Shown: positions 8,737-16,099 of the stretch, in pieces
Position numbering within the stretch: the stretch's first letter is position 1
Layout: every line of letters begins with the position of its first letter
Translations under genes and position numbers: made by a program
Source: Ruminococcus flavefaciens
GTDB lineage: Bacteria; Bacillota; Clostridia; Oscillospirales; Ruminococcaceae
Assembly: GCA_015067005.1 (NCBI GenBank)
Contig: SVNH01000017.1
Coordinates: 1 to 64,000, forward strand
Direction of reading: 5' to 3'
DNA length: 64,000 bases
Notes under the pieces: generated by a model
The model's input: only the letters and a program-made list of their open reading frames with translations
Database searches by the model: none
What the model was told of the DNA's origin: nothing

Positions 8737-9504
8737 TCATTGATCATTTTCGTCGTTTTTCTGGCGGATAAACCGCTCTGTTACGTATTTTCCGGCAAGA
8801 GTTCCTGTGCAGTAGGAGCATTCAAACTCATAAAGCATCTCCGCCTGCCGGCTGTTTGAAACGCCGTCCGCGATCGCCTCGCACCCCATATCGCTTACGA
8901 AGCCGATTATCGACTTAACGGCGCTGTCGGAGCGTTCATCCCTTCCGATGTAGTTTGCGACCTGCGGGCTGAGCATAACATAGTCTACCGGGAAATCGGC
9001 AAGTCTCATCATAGGACATGAATCACCGCCGAAATCGCTGAGCATGAAATGGAAGCCTCTGTTTCGCATATTCTTGATAGCCTCGGAAGCTGTGCCATCG
9101 GTCTCGGCGAGGAGACGCTCTGAAAGCTCAAAGCATATCTTATTAGTGGGGATGCCATATTTTTCGCACATTTCAAGTGCTTTCTTCTCCGCCTTCTTCT
9201 CGTTGAGGAACCATATCGGCATATAGACAGAAAGCCATGAATAGGCAACTTCGCGCTCTGTGAACTTCTCCGCGGCTTCAAGAGCCTGAGCGAATTCCAG
9301 CGAGAACAGGTTCAGGCACTGCACCGACATCTCGGCTACATCGCGGTAGGATTCCGGCATAATTACGCCAAGCTTCGGGGAATTCAGCCTTGTCTGCGAA
9401 TGATAGCAGACAGTTCTTCCGCTTGAGATCTCTCTTATCGGACGATAGTTGAGCTCAACCGCGCGAAGTCCGCCGACTTTCTGCGGTTTTTTGTCTTTTT
9501 TCAT
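8737..9504 (-). CDS. Degenerate EAL-domain protein
   Basis: A 255-residue stand-alone EAL-fold protein. The fold is visible, but most catalytic motifs of c-di-GMP phosphodiesterases are altered: the EAL signature reads 'HSQTRL', the DDFG(T/S)GYSSL loop reads 'SDFGGDSCPMMRL', and the Lys of 'LKID' is missing in 'YVMLSPQ'. The 'FELSE' strand still resembles ExTE. It is therefore probably a non-catalytic c-di-GMP sensor or adaptor. The ATG at 9504 with AAGGGGGG upstream is preferred to the GTG at 9513. It is the promoter-proximal gene of the operon. Confidence 0.72.
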   Translation of the reverse strand: MKKDKKPQKVGGLRAVELNYRPIREISSGRTVCYHSQTRLNSPKLGVIMPESYRDVAEMSVQCLNLFSLEFAQALEAAEKFTEREVAYSWLSVYMPIWFLNEKKAEKKALEMCEKYGIPTNKICFELSERLLAETDGTASEAIKNMRNRGFHFMLSDFGGDSCPMMRLADFPVDYVMLSPQVANYIGRDERSDSAVKSIIGFVSDMGCEAIADGVSNSRQAEMLYEFECSYCTGTLAGKYVTERFIRQKNDENDQ

Positions 9505-9552
9505 GCCGGTCACCCCCCTTATTCACCAAAAAGGTTACAGTTTATCAATCTA

Positions 9553-9581
9553 ATTATATCACAAACCTACAGTTATGTCAA
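9553..9581 (-). promoter_or_regulatory. Promoter of the EAL-SipW-McrB-like operon
   Basis: On the minus strand TTGACA (9581-9576) and TATAAT (9558-9553) are separated by exactly 17 bases, a perfect sigma-A promoter. The predicted transcript has an untranslated leader of about 40 bases before the ATG at 9504. Confidence 0.85.
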
Positions 9582-9881
9582 TTGTTATACCTGACTAAAA
9601 ACTGATGTAAAGGTTTGTTACAGGTCGGTCTGCGATGACTTTTTCCTCCGGGATAGCAATATATACAAATCGCAGCGCTATCCCCTATTATAATAGTATA
9701 GCTGCAATGCCCTTAATGATCTGTTCACAAGTTCTTAATAATCACTCAAAATTCTATACGCACAGTATATACGAAATATAATTAAACAGTTTGGCAGATT
9801 CTGGAAGTATACAAAAAATATCACGCTATTTGGTCATTTTCACGATTTTGACATTTTATGCAGAAACTTTTTCAAACTATA
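9582..9881. other. AT-rich spacer between divergent promoters
   Basis: About 300 bases of AT-rich DNA lie between the back-to-back promoters of the minus-strand operon and the TasA-like gene. I see no gene and no riboswitch; the position suits binding sites for a shared regulator, but no clear palindrome stands out. Confidence 0.4.
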
Positions 9882-9910
9882 TTGACAAACTTGTCGAAAC
9901 AGTGTATAAT
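9882..9910 (+). promoter_or_regulatory. Promoter of TasA-like gene
   Basis: TTGACA (9882-9887) and TATAAT (9905-9910) with a 17-base spacer: a perfect consensus promoter, suggesting high expression. It leaves a 5' leader of roughly 90 bases before the ATG at 10006, containing a short TCTC/GAGA hairpin. Confidence 0.88.
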
Positions 9911-10005
9911 CTAAATATAAACAAAACGTAATATTCCATCTCTCAAATGAGACATCGGCTCTCTTTAAGGATACGCCGAAATTTTTAATGAAGGGGTAAT
10001 GATTT

Positions 10006-11022
10006 ATGAAAAAAACTAATAAGAAAAACTCGACAGCAAGAAAGTTATTGCCGGCTTTCGCTATGCTCACAGTTTCGGCTATCTCACTTTCTTCAGCTAC
10101 TTACGCTTGGTTTACTATGAATAAGACGGTAAGCGTAACCAATATGCAGGTTAAAGCAACTGCAGAAGAAGGTTTGCTGATTTCAGAAACCAACGGTAAG
10201 ACATCAAACGACAAATGGGATGATGTGGCAACTGCAAATAACCTTCCAACATCTATTGCGCTACTTCCTACTTCAACATCCAATACCTTAGCTTGGTATC
10301 ACGCAAACAGTAAATCTGCTAACGATGAAGCAGGTGCCGCTGCAAGTGCACTTGATGGTAACCTTGCTGATGCAGGATATACAACATTAACATCATTGGA
10401 CGAACAAACAACATCGGCTGATTCAGGCACAAATGCTGCAAATGTTGTTTATTTCAAAGACAAAGACAATAATAATACCGTAGATGCAGGCGAAGATGCA
10501 TATTATGTAAAATACACCTATTACCTTAAGGCTTCAAACACAGGTGGTATTTCTAGTATGGGATTAGCAAATGGAGCACAGAATCTCTCAATCAAGGATG
10601 TGACTGTTTCTGGTTCAAGTGGCTCTGTAAATCTTGATAAATCTCTTAGAGTTGGTGTAGCAATAAATAGCAAATTTTACATTTTCGCTCCTAATTATAC
10701 AGGCACTGGCGCAGATGTTCCTGCTGATTATTATGTCTATAACGGAACAAGCACAACGGGAACTAACATTAAAATTGCGCCTTTAGCAGCTAATGGTGTA
10801 GCTTATACTGATGTTTCTTCTCTTCCCGGTGTAGATACTTCTTCTCCTATTCAGGCAGATGTTTATCTTTGGTATGAAGGCGAAGATGTAAATTGTAAGT
10901 CCGAAAATGTCACTACATCACTTGATACTCTCACAGTTGGTCTTAAGTTTGATCTGAGCACAAATAGTGCGGCAAGAGATCTTCCGGCAGATAATGCAAA
11001 ATCAACAGTAGCTACTCCATAA
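10006..11022 (+). CDS. SipW-type secreted TasA-like matrix protein
   Basis: A 338-residue secreted protein. The signal peptide is of the SipW-cognate class: a basic start, a hydrophobic segment and 'SATYAWFTMNKTVSV' around residues 29-43, the site recognised by SipW-type peptidases. The mature part is Ala/Thr/Asn/Asp-rich, beta-type, and ends in the 'LWYEGED..C...LTVGLKFDL' motif shared with the anchored protein at 7866-8687. By family it would assemble into extracellular fibres of a matrix. AAGGGG precedes the ATG. It stands alone between a perfect promoter and strong terminators, and diverges from the operon carrying two SipW peptidases. Confidence 0.83.
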   Translation: MKKTNKKNSTARKLLPAFAMLTVSAISLSSATYAWFTMNKTVSVTNMQVKATAEEGLLISETNGKTSNDKWDDVATANNLPTSIALLPTSTSNTLAWYHANSKSANDEAGAAASALDGNLADAGYTTLTSLDEQTTSADSGTNAANVVYFKDKDNNNTVDAGEDAYYVKYTYYLKASNTGGISSMGLANGAQNLSIKDVTVSGSSGSVNLDKSLRVGVAINSKFYIFAPNYTGTGADVPADYYVYNGTSTTGTNIKIAPLAANGVAYTDVSSLPGVDTSSPIQADVYLWYEGEDVNCKSENVTTSLDTLTVGLKFDLSTNSAARDLPADNAKSTVATP

Positions 11023-11045
11023 TTAAAGCTTAAAAATCGACACAT

Positions 11046-11076
11046 CCCGCCGGACAATAGTCCGGCGGGGCTTTCT
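11046..11076 (+). terminator. Terminator of TasA-like gene
   Basis: A perfect 10-bp GC-rich stem (CCCGCCGGAC/GTCCGGCGGG) with an AATA loop, followed by GCTTTCTT, 23 bases after the stop codon. Confidence 0.88.
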
Positions 11077-11114
11077 TATGCATTCATGCCGGCATATTTT
11101 TGTCATAAAACACG

Positions 11115-11152
11115 CAGTCCCCGGAGAACTGAGAGCCTCCGGGGACTGTTTT
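11115..11152. terminator. Second, probably bidirectional terminator
   Basis: A perfect 12-bp stem (CAGTCCCCGGAG/CTCCGGGGACTG) with a 10-nt loop and TTTT on the plus side; on the minus side it is followed by CGTGTTTTA. It separates the TasA-like gene from the convergent pseudogene. Confidence 0.82.
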
Positions 11153-11193
11153 GTAATCTCTGGCGGCGTTTTACTGCCGTCCTTGTTAAACGA

Positions 11194-12020
11194 TCAGTTT
11201 AAGTTCAGAAAATCGTGGTTGACCTTTGCATAGGTTCCGCCCGATGTGGGAAGATCCGTCTTTTTCTGAAGCGACAGCGTAAGCTGAAGCGTATCCGCTT
11301 CTTCAAGCGCACCTCCGATATTCTGTACATTATACTGTGCCAACATCGCTATAATCCGCGTTATGGCTCATACCGTAAACATTATCGTCATATGTACCAT
11401 AAGAAAGCGAATTTGCATATTCTCCAAGTGCAGCGTCCGTCGCCGTACCCGCGCAGGACTGCGTTATCAGCGAAAGCACAAACAGAGCCTGTTATAGTTG
11501 TTGTTCCTGATGTAGTAGAAACCGCAGGCTGACCTGTTCCGTAATGGTCCTTCTTTTCTGTAAATGTCAGAACTGCACCGGAACGAGAAACACCATAATT
11601 AGCATCACTACTAAAAAGTTTTTTGATTTTTTCGGCAACTTCAGCCGGAGTCTTATTATCACTCGGCGCAAGGTCTCCGGGATCGTCACCGACAGGCTGA
11701 TTATAATTGATCAGGTTATTATCAGCCGTCATTTGCCATACCAAAGCGTTTTCATCCTTGACTTGGCTGTGATAAGAACTGAAGATACCGTCAGTACCTG
11801 TGAGCATAGTTATCTCGAATTTATCGGTACCTATACTCACTCCCATACCGTCAGCCGAATTTGAATTGCTGTTTGCGAACCAGCTGGCTGTAGTAAATCC
11901 CAAATAGATGACGCAGCCGAAAATGGCTAAAAATAGGAATTTTCTCCCTATATACCGCCTAAAAAGAAATGATAAAAACCATAGATGACGGAATATCGGC
12001 AAATGGCTAAAAACCGTCAC
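11194..12020 (-). pseudogene. Frameshifted SipW-substrate (surface protein) pseudogene
   Basis: The readable part (frame beginning at 12020) contains a hydrophobic helix, 'TTASWFANSNSNS' and 'GMGVSIGTDKFEI', matching 'TIAWFSYNSAVSSNGMGVSV' in the gene at 18413. Past ~11480 the protein continues only by changing frame: 'YANSLSYGTYDDNVYGMSHN', then 'AQYNVQNIGGALEEAD', ending in 'KVNHDFLNLN' at a TGA (11194-11196); compare 'ALYNVQNNTANIDSA' near the end of the 18413 protein. At least two frameshifts are therefore present. The N-terminus is scrambled by a short internal duplication (see repeat entries). A decayed paralogue. Confidence 0.75.
11901..12012. repeat. Two copies of an 'ATAGATGACG' repeat element
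   Basis: The strings 'CCAAATAGATGACGCAGCCG' (from 11900) and 'CCATAGATGACGGAATATCG' (from 11979), each followed by (A)AATGGCTAAAAA, form an imperfect direct repeat about 77 bases apart inside the pseudogene's 5' end. A third copy, 'CCAAATAGATGACGGAGCGG', lies at 36592-36611. Confidence 0.55.
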
Positions 12021-12082
12021 AAAGAAATAATTTGTGAATAATCTGTAAACAATTGCTTTTTTCTCCTGTTACATAATAAAAC

Positions 12083-12152
12083 AGCAGCCCACCGGATAGC
12101 TCTCCTCTTTACGAACTCCATCGTAACTTGGATGCTTACCCAGCGGGCTGCT
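12083..12152 (-). terminator. Structured terminator-like element
   Basis: Minus-strand AGCAGCCC (12152-12145) pairs with GGGCTGCT (12090-12083) and is followed by GTTTTATTATG. The ~54-base loop contains a further TACGA...TCGTA pairing. It lies 70-130 bases past the stop of the minus-strand gene ending at 12220. Confidence 0.55.
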
Positions 12153-12219
12153 TCGTTATTATATTTAGTTTTGAATATTATCACTTTTTAGTGTGGTACC
12201 ATAAAATTAATATTCATGG

Positions 12220-12600
12220 CTAATCACCTTGCCGAAACTCGGCAACTTTCAACGCTGTCGTCAGGTCAAACACTATCATCCTGTGATCAGGCATAGCTAT
12301 CCCATTGATGCGGTACGTGTACTTTTTATCCCACTCACAGGTCTGATAAATAAACCTCACCAGATCCATGCTTTTGATGTCGTAATGCTCCCTTGTCATC
12401 ACATCCAGCAGTTGATGAGAACCGTCCGACTTATAGCCGCAGCATTCAATCCCGAACTGCTTGTGATCAGTATCAAGCAGAAAGCGAAAATACGGAGGAT
12501 AGTTCAAAGCTTTTAAAGTGGTCTTGAATATAGTGATCCTTCCGTAAGATATGGCAAAGCTGATGCCAGGGTCACTATAATTCCAAGTTGTCTGCTCCAT
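12220..12600 (-). CDS. Hypothetical protein, paralogue of its upstream neighbour
   Basis: A 126-residue protein of unknown function. The ATG at 12600 has a strong GGAGGTG five bases upstream; the frame is open further 5' but that part overlaps the preceding gene. It shares its core with the neighbour at 12575-13423: both contain a Trp-Asp-x-Lys-x-x-Tyr-[KR]-Ile segment ('CEWDKKYTYRINGI' here, 'MGWDPKCRYKILGY' there) followed by a strand ending 'FDL' ('MIVFDLTTAL', 'YYAFDLSVTE'). No membrane segment or signal. Overlap of 26 bases with the upstream gene indicates translational coupling. Confidence 0.65.
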   Translation of the reverse strand: MEQTTWNYSDPGISFAISYGRITIFKTTLKALNYPPYFRFLLDTDHKQFGIECCGYKSDGSHQLLDVMTREHYDIKSMDLVRFIYQTCEWDKKYTYRINGIAMPDHRMIVFDLTTALKVAEFRQGD

Positions 12601-13423
12601 CTGACACCTCCAGTTCATACGTTTTTTCTTCAACAGGGCGCACTTCGCCTGTTGTTTTTGCATCGGCACTTTGATCGGGGATTATTGATGCTGATATAAC
12701 AGGAACATCAGAAGACACAGAGTGAGTCGCCAATAACAACTGTTCTCCTTCGGCTTCCACAGACTTCTTTCCACCTGTGAGCGCAGCCACATTGATATAC
12801 CCCTTCTCCGCAGTTATCTGGGTCTGCTTTTTATGTTCCTCTAAAGGCACACCGAAGGTTCTGGCTATATCCTCGGAATAATAGCCTTTTCTGGTATCAA
12901 CAGGCTCACTGACAGCCTCTCCTTTCTTCGGTTTCTCATGGAAGATCTCTGTTACACTCAGATCAAAGGCATAATAGGTCTCACCGTCAAAGTCAACCTT
13001 ATACCCCAGTATCTTATAACGGCACTTCGGATCCCAACCCATCATGTCATACAGTTGTTTCGTGAAATCAGGGCAGGTCATCTTTCGACTCTTGCGCTTG
13101 TCAGGCTTTGCAACACACCATCGCAGAGCATCCTTATCGTTTTCTCCACAGCCTTTGACCGCAAACATCTTCTCATCCTCACAGAGTAAGAGCTGAACAT
13201 ATACAACATCCTCCAGTCCGTTGATGCAGGCCGTGTTGAAGGTAATGTTTTCATTTCTGATCACAACCGCAGGATCACGCAGATGAGCGAATAGTTCCTT
13301 GCGGACAACCACAAATCTATAGCCGCCGAAGGCTTTTTCAATCTCCTGCCTGCGCACCTCTTTCGCTGAGGCAAGCTCATTCTCAGTTATCTCTTCACTC
13401 AGCAGATTCATCTGCTCCGTCAT
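12575..13423 (-). CDS. Hypothetical protein with shared WDxK...FDL domain
   Basis: A 282-residue soluble protein, not recognised. Residues ~28-170 carry the domain shared with the following gene; residues ~195-282 are low-complexity and polar and may be disordered. The start ATG has only a weak upstream site. The gene begins 14 bases from the truncated tyrosine recombinase at 13438 on the other strand, so its promoter may have been lost at the same junction that removed the recombinase N-terminus. Such paired proteins occur on mobile elements of Clostridia in my recollection, but I cannot name the family. Confidence 0.62.
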   Translation of the reverse strand: MTEQMNLLSEEITENELASAKEVRRQEIEKAFGGYRFVVVRKELFAHLRDPAVVIRNENITFNTACINGLEDVVYVQLLLCEDEKMFAVKGCGENDKDALRWCVAKPDKRKSRKMTCPDFTKQLYDMMGWDPKCRYKILGYKVDFDGETYYAFDLSVTEIFHEKPKKGEAVSEPVDTRKGYYSEDIARTFGVPLEEHKKQTQITAEKGYINVAALTGGKKSVEAEGEQLLLATHSVSSDVPVISASIIPDQSADAKTTGEVRPVEEKTYELEVSDGADNLEL

Positions 13424-13437
13424 TATTTTCCCATTAC

Positions 13438-13947
13438 TTGTACTTCAAGAAGCGTCTAAAAGAGGACGGCGAATTGTTTTGGTACTATGTGATCCGCTTT
13501 CTTGCTGCCACGGGTGCGAGAGTGAGCGAGCTTATCCAGATCAAGGTGGAACACGTTAAGCTCGGCTATCTTGATTTGTACTCCAAAGGCGGTAAGCTCC
13601 GCCGCATCTACATTCCGAAGTCCTTGCAGGAAGAAGCCCTCGGTTGGCTTGCTGATAAGAAACAGGACAGCGGTTTTATCTTCCTGAATCAGCGTGGACA
13701 GCGTATCACTACAAGAGGCATTTCGGGTGAACTGAAAAAGTTTGCAGAGAAGTACAGTATTGACACAAAGGTGGTATATCCGCACTCGTTTCGTCACCGC
13801 TTTGCAAAGAGCTTTCTTGCCAAATGCAATGACATTGCTTTTCTTGCCGATCTCATGGGGCATGAAAGCATTGAAACAACTCGCATTTACCTCCGCAAGA
13901 CTGCCACGGAGCAGCTTGAGATCGTGGATACTATTATTGATTGGTAA
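13438..13947 (+). pseudogene. Truncated tyrosine recombinase (catalytic domain only)
   Basis: A 169-residue fragment covering the catalytic domain of an XerC/D-like integrase. All active-site residues are present: Arg28 ('TGARVSEL'), Lys53 ('SKGGKLRR'), His116 and Arg119 ('HSFRH'), His142 ('MGHESIETT') and Tyr151 ('RIYLRK'). The N-terminal SAM-like DNA-binding domain (~130 residues in intact relatives) is absent; the frame begins at a TTG without a ribosome binding site, next to a divergent gene. It is most likely a remnant, though the catalytic half could be expressed from a foreign start. Confidence 0.75.
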
Positions 13948-13951
13948 AAAG

Positions 13952-13990
13952 ATAGCGGTCAACCTACACAGGGGGACCGCTATACTATTT
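13952..13990 (+). terminator. Terminator after recombinase fragment
   Basis: ATAGCGGTC pairs with GACCGCTAT across a 14-nt loop, followed by ACTATTTCC, directly after the recombinase stop codon. Confidence 0.65.
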
Positions 13991-14039
13991 CCAGTTATTC
14001 TTTTAAAAGTTCCTTGTACAGTGATTCTTTAGTTCTCGA

Positions 14040-14330
14040 TTATTCATCAACCCACTGCATCTCATTTTCGATTTCCCAAAATGTTTTTCCATCCCAGATA
14101 GGTGCTTCTTCAAAAGCAAGAATACAGTCAGAAGCAAAAGCTTTTTTAGTTGAAAATATCGTTTCGTCTGTTGTAAGATTGTATACTTCAAGACTGACAC
14201 ATTCTGTATTTCCATCGGGGAATAACTTAGTCTGACAACCATTGAAGAAAAATTTCTCACCATTGTAGATTACATAATGATCTTCATAATGGAGTTTTTC
14301 GATGAAATCTCTTGCATTTCCGTCAATCAT
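14040..14330 (-). CDS. Small hypothetical protein
   Basis: A 96-residue acidic, soluble protein, not recognised. It carries no membrane segment. It overlaps the preceding gene by eight bases and is the last of a three-gene minus-strand set (15334 to 14040). A protective partner for the protein encoded just upstream is conceivable given size, acidity and overlap, but nothing in the sequence proves it. Confidence 0.6.
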   Translation of the reverse strand: MIDGNARDFIEKLHYEDHYVIYNGEKFFFNGCQTKLFPDGNTECVSLEVYNLTTDETIFSTKKAFASDCILAFEEAPIWDGKTFWEIENEMQWVDE

Positions 14331-14709
14331 TATACCACTTCCTTCCTACAAGATACTTTTCATACTTTTTAAACGTTTCATGGTCTAAATAAGCAGCATC
14401 AGTTCGCTTGAGGTTACGATCATAGTAGTGAATATGCAGTACGGGTTTACGATTTCCTGTTAAATCTGGCTCAGGGTGATAGGCTATCTCTGCTGTGAGA
14501 TAGTGCTCATTATCGTATACCCTCATCATATTTAATGTTCCGTCCTTATGTAATTTAACATATACATTACTCGAATGCGCTTCAACCGGTAGATCATGTA
14601 AACCAGTTTCAGGTTTCCCGAATAAAACCTTTGCATCATCTACATATCCTACAGTTTCATAGGTATATGGAAAATTATTTCCTGCTGCGTATGTACCTCT
14701 GCCGCCCAT
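14323..14709 (-). CDS. MGGRG-type phage-like hypothetical protein
   Basis: A 128-residue protein starting 'MGGRGTYAAGNNFPYTYET'. The ATG at 14709 is chosen over 14745 because AAGGTGG lies nine bases upstream and the upstream gene stops at 14711. The MGGRG start followed by a Ser/Ala/Gly stretch is common among proteins of phage and integrative-element origin; the remainder contains beta-type segments and 'HIHYYDRNLK'. Function unknown. It is followed by a small acidic gene with an eight-base overlap, so a toxin/immunity-like arrangement is possible but unproven. Confidence 0.62.
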   Translation of the reverse strand: MGGRGTYAAGNNFPYTYETVGYVDDAKVLFGKPETGLHDLPVEAHSSNVYVKLHKDGTLNMMRVYDNEHYLTAEIAYHPEPDLTGNRKPVLHIHYYDRNLKRTDAAYLDHETFKKYEKYLVGRKWYND

Positions 14710-14710
14710 T

Positions 14711-15334
14711 TCAGCGCACCACCTTCCTTGATGCACGATAGTCAACGGGAATAATATTACCTTCCATTTCCTTGAAAGGCTCGCCTAAGCAGATAATAGC
14801 ACTCGGCTCAACTGTTTCAATCATTTTGTTATATCCACGAAGGAAAAGTTTCTTCTCATGCTTGCATCCAATCATGCCAACAGCCACAACACAGCCTTTT
14901 TCAACTCCGTCATTGCAAAAAGAGTAACTTCTGCTGTCACTCCATGTCATAGTAGGAACTACTTTCAACCCCATACTCTGCCAGTATGCACCTACCCAAT
15001 GACTATGAGCAACACTTTCAAGCTGTCTCCAATAATTCATATCGTAATAGGTTGAATAATCAGGTGTAAGCAGATATGCATACTGCGAGAGCTTCTCAAT
15101 ACTTCTTTCGGGATTGTTATAAATTCCCGTAAACCGATAATCATCAATAAAGAAATGAACTCCGCAAGCAGCGTTTTCAGGTTTATCGTTCTGCCTTGTG
15201 TCTGAATATGCGATAAGACGAACGTTATCAATAGGTATATCCTGTTTTTTTATGAGTGGGATATCCCACTTTCCAGATACAGTGAAATTGTTTCTCATAA
15301 ATAGAGAATTACTTCTCATTTCTAAAGAAGTCAT
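14711..15334 (-). CDS. DUF4417-like protein
   Basis: A 207-residue soluble protein that I recognise as DUF4417-like from its pattern: 'VRLIAYSDTRQND', 'GVHFFIDDYRF', 'TPDYSTYYDMNYWRQLESV', and 'PTMTWSDSRSYSFC'. Such proteins are found on phages and integrative elements of Firmicutes; no biochemical function is known to me. AAAGGAG precedes the ATG. A perfect 15-base palindrome (GTCGATTAAATCGAC, 15349-15363) lies just upstream and could be an operator. Confidence 0.68.
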   Translation of the reverse strand: MTSLEMRSNSLFMRNNFTVSGKWDIPLIKKQDIPIDNVRLIAYSDTRQNDKPENAACGVHFFIDDYRFTGIYNNPERSIEKLSQYAYLLTPDYSTYYDMNYWRQLESVAHSHWVGAYWQSMGLKVVPTMTWSDSRSYSFCNDGVEKGCVVAVGMIGCKHEKKLFLRGYNKMIETVEPSAIICLGEPFKEMEGNIIPVDYRASRKVVR

Positions 15335-15348
15335 AGCTTCTCCTTTCT

Positions 15349-15363
15349 GTCGATTAAATCGAC
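15349..15363. promoter_or_regulatory. Candidate operator palindrome
   Basis: GTCGATT-A-AATCGAC is a perfect inverted repeat 15 bases upstream of the DUF4417-like start codon and 29 bases from the divergent consensus promoter at 15392. A repressor bound here could control both directions. The XRE regulator encoded at 16099-16464 is one candidate binder; this is inference. Confidence 0.5.
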
Positions 15364-15391
15364 GGTCAATATTATTTGTATGGTTTGCTTA

Positions 15392-15420
15392 TTGACAAGA
15401 AAGATCAGCTATGTTATAAT
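15392..15420 (+). promoter_or_regulatory. Consensus promoter of an orphan small transcript
   Basis: TTGACA (15392-15397) and TATAAT (15415-15420) with a 17-base spacer on the plus strand. No plus-strand gene follows; the transcription unit ends at the hairpin at 15460-15510. Confidence 0.8.
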
Positions 15421-15426
15421 TGTGCT

Positions 15427-15510
15427 TGCAAAGTTGTGTACAATTGTACATAGCTGGAAACGCATAGGCTGATACTGCGCCAACAGTATCAAACGCCTGT
15501 GCGTTTTTTC
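15427..15510 (+). ncRNA. Candidate small RNA, ~80 nt
   Basis: A perfect promoter is followed within 40 bases by a strong terminator: ACGCATAGGC (15460-15469) pairs with GCCTGTGCGT (15495-15504), with an inner GATACTG/CAGTATC stem and a T6 run. The 5' part contains a near-palindrome GTGTACAATTGTACA (15436-15450). No open reading frame of note lies in between, so the product should be an ~80-nt RNA. It is antisense to nothing, being located between two minus-strand gene sets. Not matched to a known family. Confidence 0.65.
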
Positions 15511-15559
15511 TTGTCATAGTAAGTGTCCATCGGAATCACCCTACCTTTCGATATAATCA

Positions 15560-16099
15560 TCATTTCTTTTTATCCTGCTTGACTCTGTAATCGGCTGACT
15601 GTTTAGTTACGTGGTATTTTTCCACAATCGCCTTTGATGTCATTCCCTTTGAAGCATCATAAGGGATCATGACTTCACCTGTCAAAGCCTTTGCCTGCCA
15701 CTCTACGCTTCTGAAAGGCTCAATCTCATCGTCTCCGAATGCACGGGTAGATACTGGCGTAAAGCCTATCCAAAAGAGAAGCACATGGCAAATCTCATGA
15801 CAGATAAAACAAAGAAAAGCATAGTTATCATCATAGCAAGCACCGTTATAGACAGTTTCCTTAATCTGTATCACAAATCCACCTTCTGGTTTAGGAAAGC
15901 ACTGTGCAAAGACGTTTGCAGGCAAATCGCCGTCATCAACGATCTCATAATATGTATCGTCAACAACATCCGGTAGCTTTTCTAAAGCTTGAAGGACAGG
16001 AAACGGCTCATCATCAGACTCACAGCCGAAAATTGCTCTAACAATCTTACTGAACCGTCTTAACGTTGCTCTACTTGTAGGTTTAGTAATATAATCCAT
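15560..16099 (-). CDS. ImmA/IrrE family metallopeptidase
   Basis: A 179-residue protein with the zinc motif HEICH at residues 101-105 in a hydrophobic helix ('AFLCFICHEICHVLLFW'), as in ImmA/IrrE peptidases that cleave XRE-type repressors on integrative elements and phages. 'EWQAKALTGEVMIP' downstream matches the family's conserved EWQANxFAaeLLMP-like motif. Its start codon overlaps the stop of the XRE gene (TAATG), the usual regulator/protease pairing. The likely role is relief of repression after a stress signal. Confidence 0.83.
   Translation of the reverse strand: MDYITKPTSRATLRRFSKIVRAIFGCESDDEPFPVLQALEKLPDVVDDTYYEIVDDGDLPANVFAQCFPKPEGGFVIQIKETVYNGACYDDNYAFLCFICHEICHVLLFWIGFTPVSTRAFGDDEIEPFRSVEWQAKALTGEVMIPYDASKGMTSKAIVEKYHVTKQSADYRVKQDKKK

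Noticed and set aside
9911..10005. c-di-GMP riboswitch in the leader of the TasA-like gene
   Set aside because: The leader lacks the conserved core of either c-di-GMP riboswitch class; only a short hairpin is present.
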